From NCBI GenBank assembly GCA_047967505.1, contig CM106540.1: a stretch of 64,000 bases of DNA. One strand, given 5' to 3'. Of this stretch, positions 1 to 11,156 are shown piece after piece. A program made the translations under genes and the position numbers. The stretch is from Dipteris shenzhenensis (lineage: Eukaryota > Polypodiophyta > Polypodiopsida > Gleicheniales). Positions within the stretch are counted from its first letter, which is position 1. Each line of letters opens with the position of its first letter. The notes below the pieces were generated by a model, which ran no database searches, was not told the DNA's origin, and saw nothing but the letters and a program-made list of their open reading frames with translations.

Positions 1-682
1 TAGCTTCGATAAAAACATCCCTGTTCCCCACCTCTTCTTTCTAACTACCTTAAAAGTATCCCCCTCCTAATTTTGTTCACCTTGTGCCTTTTGTACATAC
101 CCATATAATTTTTTCCTTTATTAATTACCCCAAGTAACTATTCTTACCCTCCATTTTCTCATTGTTTATAATTAAAAATCTTTTTTTCCCACGGAGTTCC
201 TCACCTAACCACTCAACCTAACCTTTTACCTAATACGCTCTACCTAATCGACACTTGAACAAACCCATCTTTTTTCACTTAATTTGTTACACCATGGTGG
301 TTAAGTTTATGTGGCTAAGCTTCTAGTTTATTGTGACCCCGATAGCAAGGGAGGAGTGTTTATGACACCTGTCTTCCCAACTTAAGTTAATATAGTTCTT
401 ATCATGTTTTCTTATTAGATGGTTGCAGGTATGCAGATTCTCCTCTTAAATAAAAGAGATGCTTGTCAGGACTTCACCGGCTTTACTTTTGTTTGGAAAT
501 ATGTTTTGCTAAAACATTATTGGCATTCCTTGTCAAATGAACTCTTAGATACTTTTTAATACATTTTCATAGGTGTTCTACCTACTCTCAAGCACTTCCT
601 TTCACTCTATAATGTTCTATTTTTTCTCTTCCCTAACTCCTTTATGTTTTAACTATGCAAAAGGGGTTGTTGTCTTGTCTAC
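1..682. other. Intergenic, no gene recognised
   Basis: AT-rich sequence without a convincing reading frame, splice structure or repeat. Short open frames here have no recognisable motifs. Confidence 0.6.
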
Positions 683-780
683 CACACACACGCACACACG
701 CATGCACACACGCACACACGCATGCACGTAGGCATGCGTGCACGTGCACGCACGCACACACACAGACACATGCACACTCA
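683..780. repeat. CA-rich microsatellite
   Basis: An imperfect CACA/CGCA/CATGCA tract that alternates purine and pyrimidine. The overlapping 131-residue and 72-residue open frames are translations of this simple repeat and are not genes. Confidence 0.85.
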
Positions 781-877
781 CTGTTATGGATAAAATTGTC
801 TAAGGAAAAAGGCATTAATATGTGTGTGTGTTTGTATGTGTGGCAACAGTATAATAAAATATGGTGTGCATAGGGCC

Positions 878-1215
878 CAGGTGGCAGGGCATGACCATGT
901 GCCACCCTTCCACGTAAGAGGACCCATAAGGTGTGTTGTACATAATCCATGGTAGTAATATTATAAAATGTAAGGTGGCACGGCTCCTCCATGTGCCACC
1001 CCTCCACGTAGGCTGCATTTAGTGAGATATGGCTCAAAGTCCATTAGAGAAGTAATATAAAATAGGTGGAGATGGATATTATATTGGTTTATTCCCTCCA
1101 TATAGGATAGGCCCATGTGGGGGAGGTATAGAAGGTCCAAGAGAGCAAGTTAAATAATGGGGACAGTAGGATGAGGTGGCAAGATTCCTTGTGTCAACCC
1201 TCCACTTGTCCTCCT
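878..1215. repeat. Diverged direct repeats around GGTGGCA...CCACCC
   Basis: A segment of about 40 bp (GGTGGCA, then CCATGTGCCACCC, then TCCACGTA) occurs at about 881-918 and 972-1012, and in more diverged form at about 1174-1215. The repeats lie just upstream of a TATA-like box, as direct repeats often do in the U3 part of an LTR. I could not find LTR ends or a partner copy. Confidence 0.45.
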
Positions 1216-1422
1216 AGAGGTTTGAACATATTATAAAACTGGGAAGAGACCAAGGGAGTATCATAGACTTGAGATATGGAGCTTGATTTATCTGGAAAAT
1301 TGAGGCAAAGGGTTGTCGCACACAATTGAGAGTGCGTAACCGCCTAGCCCACATGGGAGACTTTTCCACACACACCATGCATGTGGGAGGATGCATTAAT
1401 TGGGAGAGACCCCCTCTTTTGG

Positions 1423-1432
1423 CTATAAAAGG
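1423..1432 (+). promoter_or_regulatory. TATA-like box (CTATAAAAGG)
   Basis: A good plant TATA match downstream of the direct repeats at 878-1215 and upstream of a pyrimidine-rich leader (1480-1760). No coding sequence follows, so this may be the remains of an LTR promoter. Not demonstrated. Confidence 0.3.
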
Positions 1433-1440
1433 AGGGGGCT

Positions 1441-3395
1441 ATTCCTTGATGGGACACGCTCATTCTTGTAAAGCCACCTAGCTAGTACTTTGATATTTCC
1501 CTCTCATCCTTTCTTTCAAATAAAGTATGGTCCTCTTCCCTTGATGTCTCCATCTTTACATTCCTCCTCCTATCATGTACATGCTTCTCTTCCCCCTCTC
1601 CCTTTCCCCTTGTGTCATAGTCTCCCTCTTCATTCCCTCCCCTTCTAATTCCTTTTCCCCTCCCATGATAATGTTTCGCCCTCATGATCTCCTTTCCTCT
1701 ATGGCCCTCAAGCGTCGCCATGCTTAGCCTCCAGCCTCTGGTCCTGATTTCTTTTCCGGCTAATAACACACACACACTAGAGCCACATGCAGGTTTACCT
1801 AACTACATCTATGCAAACCTTGGAACAAGTGGCTGATGCCAAACAATGTTTTATTATCCATCCTAGAATATTTAATATTTATGGAATAACCTCAAGTTCT
1901 CCATGGACCTCCTAGATCCCTTGTCTAATTCTATGTTGCAACCAAAGTACAAACTCTAGGTTCCCTATAGATAATGTTTGAGCATCACAACTCTTGGTCT
2001 TCATGAGATGAGCATATTTTACAATTCTCAACATCTATAAAACTAGTCAAACATTTTGTGTAGCACATTGCTATGGGTGATACCACCACCACGTCTTGAA
2101 CTCTTGAAGTCGGATTCCTTTTCTATATAGGGAATATCTCCATGCGCTTGAGTATTCCAAATGGATAGAGGCCCCATTTTTCCACCACAAACCAAGATGC
2201 ATTTGTTGTACAAATGAACATGCATCATCTTAGCAACATAAACTTACACAAGGCTAATGCATAAAATCACAACATAAGGAGAATTGCCATGCAATGCATC
2301 GTAGTGCCTGCCCCCATTCTTTTACCATCGGGATATCTCAATGCTAGCATAAATATTTCGGAATACATCTCATCAATTTAATTTTATTGAATCAGCTTTA
2401 CTGATGCATCAAGTTTTGTCCACACTTCACTCTCAGAGTAGGTATTTGAGGATGTGAAGCTTGGCTAGTAGTGCACTTGCACAAAGCTTCCTAGTACTCC
2501 AACCTATGTGTTTCTTTGTTGGCATTGTGGTTAGACAAGAGTCTCCTTGCCTTTCCTCCATCCATGGACACCATGGTAGGAAGATTTTGTCTTTCCCAAC
2601 ATTTTCTTGTCCTCTTAAGCTTCACATGCCTCCATGAAGTCCCATCCCCAAAAGCTTTTGCAATGCAATGTGTAGACAATTCTTTTGGACAAATTCCAAG
2701 CATAATCCAAATGGAGATATAGAAATTGTAGAGTATACACAACTTAGCATGTAAAGTACATATGTACACCCTCTCTGATGGTATTAGAAAAGGGGGATGC
2801 TACTTAGGGTCCTTTCTATCAGATCAACGGCTAACCTTTGGTTGCAAGAGAGAATGCCATTTTACCATTGTAAGATTCACTTTTGTATCCTTTGAGAGTG
2901 GGTGTAGTATGAGCATGAGTATTGTGCTTTTGTACTTGCATCACAGCCATACAACAAGGACTTGAGTGTCTTTAAATCACCTAGAAGATGCCATTGAACT
3001 TAAAATATTCCATGTCCATCCATTGGTTATGGTATCCCTTGATCGTGGATTTCAGTTCAGCCTAGAACCCACTTCAATGTCTCCTTGTACTCTTTTACAG
3101 TCTCAAATGCAGTAACCCACCATATGTCCTTTTTAGGACCATGGACTCTTGCACGACTTCCTTATCCCCTTGAATAAAGTGCAAGGCCTTGCTCGTAATG
3201 AAACTGATTACCCTTAGCAGCTTGTCTTGATGTTATTGCTCAAATTTATGGGCACTTTGAATATGATCACCTTGGTAGATTGTTTGACAAAAAGATTGTT
3301 CCTTTTGGACCATCTCTCAAACTTTTAATATAGCTTCCCCTGATGCTCCATATTCCACACCACGCTTTCTACAAATTTAGCCCAATTGACATAAA
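1441..3395. other. Intergenic, no gene recognised
   Basis: Positions 1490-1760 are pyrimidine-rich on the + strand. The rest has no coding signal that I recognise; open frames up to 97 codons are low-complexity or lack family motifs. Confidence 0.5.
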
Positions 3396-3419
3396 TGTAA
3401 GAAAACAATACAACGTCTG
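3396..3419 (-). repeat. Left fragment of element B LTR, ending in target-site copy
   Basis: Positions 3396-3419 match the reverse complement of the last 24 bases of the LTR family seen at 3420-4150 and 8243-9029 (starts TGTAAGAAAA, ends CGTCTG). The rest of this inverted LTR resumes at 9030. The final five bases GTCTG (3415-3419) pair with GTCTA at 9030-9034 as the target-site duplication of element A. Confidence 0.85.
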
Positions 3420-4150
3420 TGTTAGATATCAATGCTCCACTCTCGTGTAACTACGTAGGAACCAGCTAACTCTACTTGTAAGCCCCCCATATGAGGAGAA
3501 GGCATTTGAGTAGCTCAGCTATCCAGTAGGTCCTAGTTTGGACACCAAATTGGGGCCATGTGTGGCCTGATGGCTGGATGGCTTCACATAGAATTGGCAC
3601 ACCATCAACTAGGCTACATGCAAGTGCGGGAAGGCATTCTTTAACTGACCACACTGAGGGTAGATGGAGCATTTCTTGGGGTAGCCCACTCTCGAGTTAC
3701 GGGGCCTGTTTGGAGCCTCAGATGATTCCGGATGGCTCTGGGCCAACGAGGTCAGTTGCTCTGTTTTGCGCACCAACTCTATCATATAGTTGGTGGCCTA
3801 TTGCGGGACCGAACCCCAGTCGACCATTTTGGGTGGACTGGGTCGGTCACCCAATTGAGTCTAACTGACTATGATTGGTGGCTATATAAGAGCAAGCCCG
3901 TGAAGCCCATTTCATCACTGGCTATAGCAACCCTGATTCCTTACCATCCAGCCTCTGTCTTCTACTGTTTCTAGCATGCCATCGAAGCTTCTTTCACAAG
4001 AGCACATGGTTGGGAGGTAGCAGCGCCATCTATTGTATCAGTTCTACAAAACAGTAATCAAATTTTTGATTCTCCATACTGTCTTGTTTTCTCTCTTGCG
4101 TATGAGATCCTGTTATCTATTAAGCACAGACGTTGTATTATTTTCTTACA
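3420..4150 (+). repeat. 5' LTR of element A
   Basis: Begins TGTTAGATAT and ends TTTCTTACA directly before the primer-binding site. A TATA box (CTATATAAG) lies at 3882-3890. It aligns along its length with 8243-9029 and, inverted, with 9030-9744. Open frames inside it are not genes. Confidence 0.9.
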
Positions 4151-4163
4151 TGGTATTAGAGCC
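4151..4163 (+). promoter_or_regulatory. Primer-binding site for initiator tRNA-Met
   Basis: TGGTATTAGAGCC directly follows the LTR. The canonical plant site begins TGGTATCAGAGC; one C-to-T change is visible. Confidence 0.85.
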
Positions 4164-4221
4164 TGGACTCTAGCAAGAAGATATGGTAGTGTGTTTTCTA
4201 TTTGTGAGCAGATTATGAGAG

Positions 4222-5037
4222 ATGGCCCAACCCACAAGACTGCGAATCCCACCATTCGGTGAAAGCAAAAAGTTGGATGGCTCTAACTATCCACTTTGGA
4301 AGTTCAAGATGAAGACCATCCTAAGTGCATACGAGCTTTGGGACACTACTACTGGGGTGGACGTGAGGCCGGTTACGAGACCGGATCTAGCCAATGCAGG
4401 ATAATAGATAGTACCAACTACGGATGAGATTCTCGTGTGGACAAGAAGAAATGCAGATGCACTGTGTTCTATTGTCTGCAATGTTAGTGATTCTGTCATG
4501 GCATTAATTCAACATGTCACGACAGTGGAGGAGGCATGGACGGTCTTGAAAAATCAGTACGAGACCACGAACCAGATGCTGATTCAGAATCTGGAGACTC
4601 AACTCACGAATGAGAAGGTGTCTGAGTCTGAAGCGGTAGAGAAGTTCATCACCAGGGTGAAGAATCTATGCGATCAGATGACTGCGATTGACATCACCAT
4701 CACTAGTAAGAATCTAGCATGAAGGTGTATACGGATTCTCCCACCAAAGTACGATGGTCTTGTTACAGCGCTGAATACGTAGAATAGAAATCTGCCCCTC
4801 AACTTTGAGGATTTCAGTGCGACACTTCTGGAGGAGGAGATGCATCAAAAGACGAGGACTGGAGAAGATTCGTCCTTTGGACCGAATCAAAGAAAGGTAA
4901 GGGTAAGGACTCTGGTAACCCATCTTCTTCTGATGATAAAAAGAGAAAGAAGAAGATCAAGTGCTTCTATTGCAACAAGGCAGGGCACAACCAGAAGGAG
5001 TGTCGAAAGAAGATTGCAGATGAGAAGAACTGAGTAA
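4222..5037 (+). pseudogene. Copia gag polyprotein remnant
   Basis: Starts with a MAQPTRL frame and continues through a UBN2/gag-type capsid region (LDGSNYPLWKFKMK early, then YETTNQMLIQNLETQL). A CX2CX4HX4C nucleocapsid zinc knuckle (CFYCNKAGHNQKEC) lies at about 4962-5003. The frame is broken by TAA TAG near 4402, a TGA near 4720 that looks like a former CGA Arg codon, and a TAG near 4779 that looks like a former CAG Gln codon. In an intact element this product would form the virus-like particle that encloses the RNA template. Confidence 0.85.
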
Positions 5038-5059
5038 AGAAAGAGTCCAGCAACAGCGC

Positions 5060-8000
5060 GCAAGCAGTACCAATAGAGCTGTTCATTGCAATTGAGCAGA
5101 TTTACATAGAGGCAATTCATGTACCTACGGATGAATCGTGGATCATTGACAGTGGTGCATCGCGCCACATGACCGGTTGAAGGATTAGTATACCTCTCTA
5201 TAGCCGGTAGGGAATGACATCCTGGTAGTAGTGGGCAATGATGCAAAATGTCCAACAAAAGAAAAAGATACAATTGCTCTCAAGTTAGATGGAGTTGTAA
5301 AACAGTTGTCCGATGTTCTTTATGTGCTAGATATCAAGATGAACTTGTTGTCCATTTCTGCGATCATGGATCGGGACCTCAAAGTTCAATTTGATAAGAA
5401 TGGTGCACAGATTCTGGATCTTCAAGGGAAGGTCATTGGTAAAGGTACATAGCGCAACAACATTTACAAACTCTCAGCTTTCAGTGCTCGACCGGATGTG
5501 AAGAACACTAAGCTGTGGCATGAGAGGCTTGGTAATCTAAGCCTTAGTTCTTTGAAGGAGATGCATAAAAGTGGAATGATTACAGACCTACCAGAAATTT
5601 TAGATCTGCCCGATGTATGTGAAGCTTGCATGATGGGCAAGTAGCATCGGCATCCCTTTCCTAAAGAGGCCGGTAGGGCAAAGGCTCCTCTAGAGCTCGT
5701 TCACATGGACCTCTGCGAAAAGATGGAGACGAAAGCTTTGGGTGGTTCCTACTACTTCATGATACTGATCGATGACTACAGTAGAAGGATATAAATATAT
5801 TTCCTAAAGACTAAAGATGAGGCTTTTAGTAGGTTCAAGGAATGGCATGTAATGGTCGAGAGAGAAATGGGGAGGAAGGTGAAGAAGTTGAGATCAGATA
5901 GAGGTGGAGAGTTCACATCAACTGAATTCGAAAGTTCCCGCAAAAGTCACGGAATTAAGAGGTAGAACCCCCCACCACATACATCACAACAAAATGGAGT
6001 AGCAGAATGCAAGATGCACGTCATCTGTGGAATGGGACGGAGTATGATGAAACGAAAAGATTTGCCAAAGACTTTCTGGGCTGAAGCATGTAACACTATA
6101 GTTTACATCTTGAATCGTAGCTACATGAAGGCTGTGAATGGGATGACTCCACTGCAAGCCTTTTCTAGTAAGAAACCTTCAGCTGCACATTTCAGAGTTT
6201 TTGGATGTGACTATTTTGTGCATGTCCCTGATGCTACTAGGACCAAATGGGAACCGAAGAGCCGAAAGTGTATTTTCTTGGGCTACAATGAAGAAGCGAA
6301 GGGTTACTGTCTCTATAACCCTGTTACCAAGAAGGTAATTGTAAGTCGCGATGTGGTCTTCTCAGAACAACCACATCAATTGGAGGAGGATGCTTCCTTC
6401 CCAGACAACCAGGACTAGGATATCCATCCAGTACCGCCACCAGTAGCAAACCGAACTCCCCCAACGATGCTTGGGAGGATTCAAGACAAAGAAGATGAAG
6501 AAGAGCCTACAGAACCACAACGGCGACGGCCATTCTCGAAGTGGGTAAAGTAGCCTTTGGATGGCAGAGAACCTCCAGCCATTAAGGAGGAACCATCCGA
6601 ACATCGCCGATCCAAGAGATTAGAGGAGCAAAGAAGGGCGCAGGAACACTTGGTCAACTATGCTTTGATGACAAAAGTGATCCGTGCTGATGAACCCAAG
6701 TATCTTGAAGAGGCACAGGGCGATGATAGGTGGATGGAGGCTATGCAGTCGAAGTATGGCTCCATAATGAAGAACAACACTTGGGACCTTGTGGATCGAC
6801 CACCAAAATGCAAGGTAATCAGAACCAAGTGGGTGTACAAGACCAAGTACAAGTCCGACGGCACGTTCGATAAGTACAAGGCTCGGCTCATGGCAAAAGA
6901 ATTTGCACAAGTACATGGTTTTGATTATCTAGATACTCTTGCTCCCACAACTCGACTAACCACAATTCGCAGTGTTTTGGCTTTAGCTGCCCAGGGAAGT
7001 TGGCTCGTGTTTCAAATGGATGTGAAATCCGCCTTTCTGAATGGAGATCTCAAGGAGGAGGTATACATGGAACAACCATTAGGTTTTGAGATCCCCAGTT
7101 CAGAAGGTAAAGTCTGCAAATTGAAGAAGGCACTTTACGAGCTAAAACAGGCCCCATGAGCGTGGTACTAGCAAATTGATGCCTACTTTTTGCAAAATGG
7201 GTTCAGGAGGAGCCCATCTGATGCAAGATTGTATATCTTTAGAGAAGGAGGCAGGTGTATGATCGTGGTCCTTTATGTGGACGACCTTGTCATAACAGGG
7301 AACCATGAAGAGAAGATCTTGCAGACGAAGCATTTGCTAGGAAGAGAGCTTGAAATGACAGACCTCGGACTGATGCATTTCTGTTTGGGGATTGAAGTTT
7401 GGCAAGAGCCAAAACAGATCTTCATTTCACTGCTGAATTATGCCGGAGAGATACTGAAGGCATTTGGCATGGCTGAGTGCAAGACAGTTGGTACCCCTAT
7501 GGAGGTTGATGCAAAGCTCTCAAATGAGGATTCATCACCACTAGTGAATGAAGCGAAGTCCAGAAGGCTTGTGGGTGGCTTGATTTATCTTTGCAACACA
7601 TGGCCGGACATCAGTTTTGCGACTGGTGTACTAAGCAGGTTTTCCAATAAGCCTCGGGAGAACCATTGGAGGGCAGGGATGCGGGCGCTGACATACATCA
7701 AAGGCACACTTCATTATGGCATCACCTATACCAAGGGCAACATCTTGACTGGATCCTATGACTCAGATTGGGTAGGAGACGTGGACAACAGGAGATCAGT
7801 GATAGGGTACTGTTTCTCACTTGGATCTAGAGTTGTGTCATGGGTCAGCAAGAAGCAACCCACAGTTGCTTTTTCTTCTACTGAGGCGGAGTACAAATCT
7901 GCATGCTTTGCTTCTTGCGAGGTAGTGTGATTGAGGAGGATTTTGGGGGACATGGGTGTGCAGAACAAGCCTACGCAGTTATCATGTGACAATCAGAGTT

Positions 8001-8212
8001 GCATGGCAATTGCAAAGAACCCGGTGTTCCACGCTTGCACAAAACACATTGAGATTCAATATCACTTTGTATGTGAGCTCATCATGGATGGAGAGGTCAA
8101 CTTGGTGTATTGTCCAACTACAGAGAATGCTGCGGACATCTTCACGAAGGCTCTTGGAAGAGACTTGCTGGAGAGGCATCTTCATCGACTTGGCATTAGG
8201 CCGAAAAAGTAA
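5060..8212 (+). pseudogene. Copia pol remnant: protease, integrase, RT, RNase H
   Basis: Domains in order: aspartic protease DSGA at 5148-5159; integrase His-Cys region (5515-5640, CEACMMGK) and catalytic core with Asp near 5707, Asp near 5898 and Glu near 6006; reverse transcriptase from about 6690 with the LYVDD catalytic motif at 7271-7285; RNase H from about 7740 to the stop at 8210. Stops interrupt it repeatedly (for example near 5450, 5644, 5967, 6551, 7158, 7170 and 7928). Most are explained by CAG to TAG or CGA to TGA. No protein of this length can be made. Confidence 0.9.
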
Positions 8213-8230
8213 GTTCACTTGTAGGTGGAC

Positions 8231-8242
8231 ATTGAGGGGGGG
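8231..8242 (+). promoter_or_regulatory. Polypurine tract of element A
   Basis: ATTGAGGGGGGG-type purine run directly before the 3' LTR, in the position that primes plus-strand DNA synthesis. The mirror image (CCCCTCCTCAATG) follows the element B LTR at 9745. Confidence 0.8.
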
Positions 8243-9029
8243 TGTTAGATATCAATGCTCCACTCTCATGTAACTACTTGTACGCCCCCCATATGAGGAG
8301 AAGGCATTTGAGTAGCTCGATTATCCGGTAGGTCCTGGTTTAGATATCAATGCTCAACCAGCTAACTCTACTTGTAAGCCCCCCATATGAGGAGAAGGCA
8401 TTTGAGTAGCTCGATTATCCGATAGGTCCTAGTTTGGATACTAGATGGGGGCCATGTGTGGCCTGATGGCTGGACGGCTTCAGATAGAGTTGGCACACCA
8501 CCAACTAGGCTACATGCAAGTGTGGGAAGGCATCCTTTGACTGACCGCACTGAGGGTAGATGGAGCATTTCTCGAGGCAGCCCACTCTGGGGTTGCGGGG
8601 CCCGTTTGGAGCCTCAGATGATCTCGGATGGCTCTGGGCCAAGGTCAGTTGCTCTATTTTGTGCATCGGTTCTATCATATGGTCAGTGGCCTATTTCGGC
8701 CCCCAGTCTACCGTTTTGGGTAGACTGGGTCGATCACCTAATTGAGCCTAACCGACTACGATTGGTGGCTATATAAGAGTAAGCTCGTGAAGCCCATTTC
8801 ATCACTGGCTACAGCAACCCTGATTCCTTAGCATCCAGCCTCCGTCTTCTACTATTTCTAACATGCCATTGAAGCTTCTTTCACAGGAGCACACGGTTGG
8901 GAGGCAGCGCCATCTATTGTATCAGTTCTACAATAATCAAAATTTTGATTCTCCATACTATCTTGTTTTCTCTCTTGCGTATGAGATCCTATTATCTGTT
9001 GAGCACAGACGTCATATTATTTTCTTACA
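8243..9029 (+). repeat. 3' LTR of element A
   Basis: Begins TGTTAGATAT and ends TTTCTTACA. It is 56 bp longer than the 5' LTR because the first part (GCTCCACTCTC through AGGTCCT) is tandemly repeated at about 8255-8435. TATA box at 8769-8777. Confidence 0.9.
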
Positions 9030-9744
9030 GTCTATGCTCAACAGATAATAGGATCTCGTACACAAGAGAGAAAAGTAGATAGTATGGAGAATCAAAAATT
9101 TGATTACTATAAAACTGATGCAATAGATGGTGCTACCTCCTAGCCATGTGCTCCTATGAAAGAAGCTTCGATGGCATGCTGGAAACAGTAGAGGATGGAG
9201 GCTAGATGCTAAGGAATCAGGGTTGCTGTAGCCAGTGATGAAATGGGCTTCATGAGCTTGCTCTTATATAGCCATCAGTCGTAGTCAGTTAGACCCAATT
9301 GGGTGACCGACCCAGTCCACCCAAAATGGTCGACTGGGGGTCGGTCCCGAAAAAGGCCACCGACCACATGATAGAACTGTGGTGTAAAATAGAGCAACTA
9401 ACCTACGGTGTCCATTTGGCCCTCCATTTGGCCCAGAGCCATACGGGATCATCTGGGGCTCCAAACGGGCCTCGCAACCCAAGAGTGGGCTGCCCCAAGA
9501 AATGCTCCATCTACCCTTAGTGCAGTCAATCATGGGATGCCTTCCCGCACTTGCATGTAGCCTAGTTGGCAGTGTGCCAACTCCATCTAGTCATCAGGCC
9601 ACACATGGCCCCCATCTAGTGTCCAAATGAGGACCTACCGGATAACCGAGCTACTCAAATGCCTTCTCCTCATATGGGGGGCTTACAAGTAGAGTTACCT
9701 AGTTCCGGCATAGTTACACGAGAGTGGAGCATTGATATCTAACA
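9030..9744 (-). repeat. Main part of element B LTR, inverted next to element A
   Basis: Reverse complement of the element A LTR from its interior to its first base; ends ATTGATATCTAACA at 9744. Its missing 24 terminal bases lie at 3396-3419, so the LTR was split by element A. A TATA box in - orientation lies at 9262-9270. Confidence 0.9.
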
Positions 9745-10904
9745 CCCCTCCTCAATGTCCACTGGCAAGTGAACTTACTTTTTTGGCCCAATGCCAAGTC
9801 AATGAAGATGGCTCTCTAGCAAGTCTCTTCCAAAGCCTTCGTGAAGATGTCAGCAGCATTCTCTATAGTTGGACAGTATACCAAGTCGACCTCTCCATCC
9901 ATGATGAGCTCGCGTACAAAGTGATATTGAATCTCAATGTGTTTTGTGCAAGCGTGGAATAGAGGGTTCTTTGCAATCGCCATCCAACTCTGATTGTCAC
10001 ATGATAACTGCGTAGGCTTGTTCTGCACTGCACCCATGTCCCCTAAAATCCTCCTCAACCACACTGCCTCGCAAGAAGCAAAACATGCTGATTTGTACTC
10101 AGCCTCGGTAGAAGAAAGAGCAACTGTGGGTTGCTTCTTACTAACCCATGACACAGCTCTAGATCCAAGTGAGAAATAGTAACCTGTCACTGATCTCCTT
10201 CGGTCCATGTCTCCTACCCAATCCGAGTCACAAAATCCGATCAAGATGTTGCCCTTGGTATAGGTGATGCCATAATCAAGTGTGCCTTTGATGTATTTCA
10301 GCACCCGCATCCCTGCCCTCCAATGGTTCTCCTGGGGCTTATTGGAAAACTTGCTTAGTACACCAGTCGCAAAACTAATGTCTGATCGCATGTTGCACAA
10401 GTAAATCAAAGTGTCCACAAGCATTTTGTACTTCGCTTCGTCCACCAGTGGTGATGAATCCTCGTTTGAGAGCTTCACGTCAACCTCCATAGGGGTGCCA
10501 ACTGTCTTGCACTCAGCCATGCCAAATGCCTTCAATATCTCTCTAGCATACTTCAGCTATGAAATGAAGATCTATTTTGGCTCTTGCCAAACTTCAATCC
10601 CCAAATAGAAATGCATTAGTCCAAGGTCTGATTTCAAACTCTCTTCCTAGCACATGCTTTGTCTACGAGATCTTCTCTTCATGGTTCCCTATTATGACAA
10701 GGTCATCCACATAAAGGACCACGATCATATACTTGCCTCCTTCTTTGAAGATATAAAAATTTGCATCAGATGGGCTCCTCCTGAACCCGTTTTGCAAAAA
10801 GTAGGCATCAATCCACTGGTACCACGCTCGTGGGGCCTATTTTAGCCCGTAAAGTGCCTTCTTCAGTTTACAGACTTTACCTTCTGAACCGGGGATCATA
10901 AATC
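9745..10904 (-). pseudogene. Element B pol remnant: RNase H and part of RT
   Basis: From the LTR inward on the - strand come a polypurine tract, then RNase H and the end of reverse transcriptase, closely related to element A (for example VSWVSKKQPTVALSSTEAEY). A TAG at 10557-10559 occupies a site that looks like a former CAG Gln (IS-stop-LKYA). The sequence stops matching at about 10898 inside RT, where element C begins. The rest of B is not in the window. Confidence 0.88.
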
Positions 10905-11156
10905 TGACAAAATATGAATTGAGGAGAAGAGTGGAGATGAGGAGAGAGGGCATAGCTAGAGAGCACACCACAAATGACTAACTGTACACTAGATTTAGTT
11001 TAAAAAATAGAATATATACAAACCCTTTTAGGTTTAGGGTTAGGGGATCTAACCCTTTCCTTTATAGCACTCTATAAGGTTAGTGCTATGCACATATGAT
11101 CACGTGATGGTGCTATGCACACATGATCACATGATGTTGAGCGTGAACTCTCAACA
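10905..11156 (-). repeat. 3' LTR of element C
   Basis: In - orientation it begins TGTTGAGAGTTC (at 11156) and ends near 10905. A TATA-like CTATAAAGG in - orientation lies near 11065, and a purine-rich tract follows at 11157-11170. It belongs to a different Copia family from A and B. No second LTR is visible. Confidence 0.7.

Larger units (their letters stand above)
3420..9029 (+). mobile_element. Copia LTR retrotransposon, element A (decayed)
   Basis: A complete Copia-order element: 5' LTR 3420-4150, primer-binding site 4151-4163, gag with zinc knuckle, protease, integrase, reverse transcriptase, RNase H, polypurine tract and 3' LTR 8243-9029. Integrase precedes reverse transcriptase, which defines Copia rather than Gypsy. 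The two LTRs are clearly diverged and the coding region carries more than ten stops, so the copy is old and cannot move on its own. It is flanked by GTCTG/GTCTA and lies within an inverted LTR of its own family. Confidence 0.92.
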
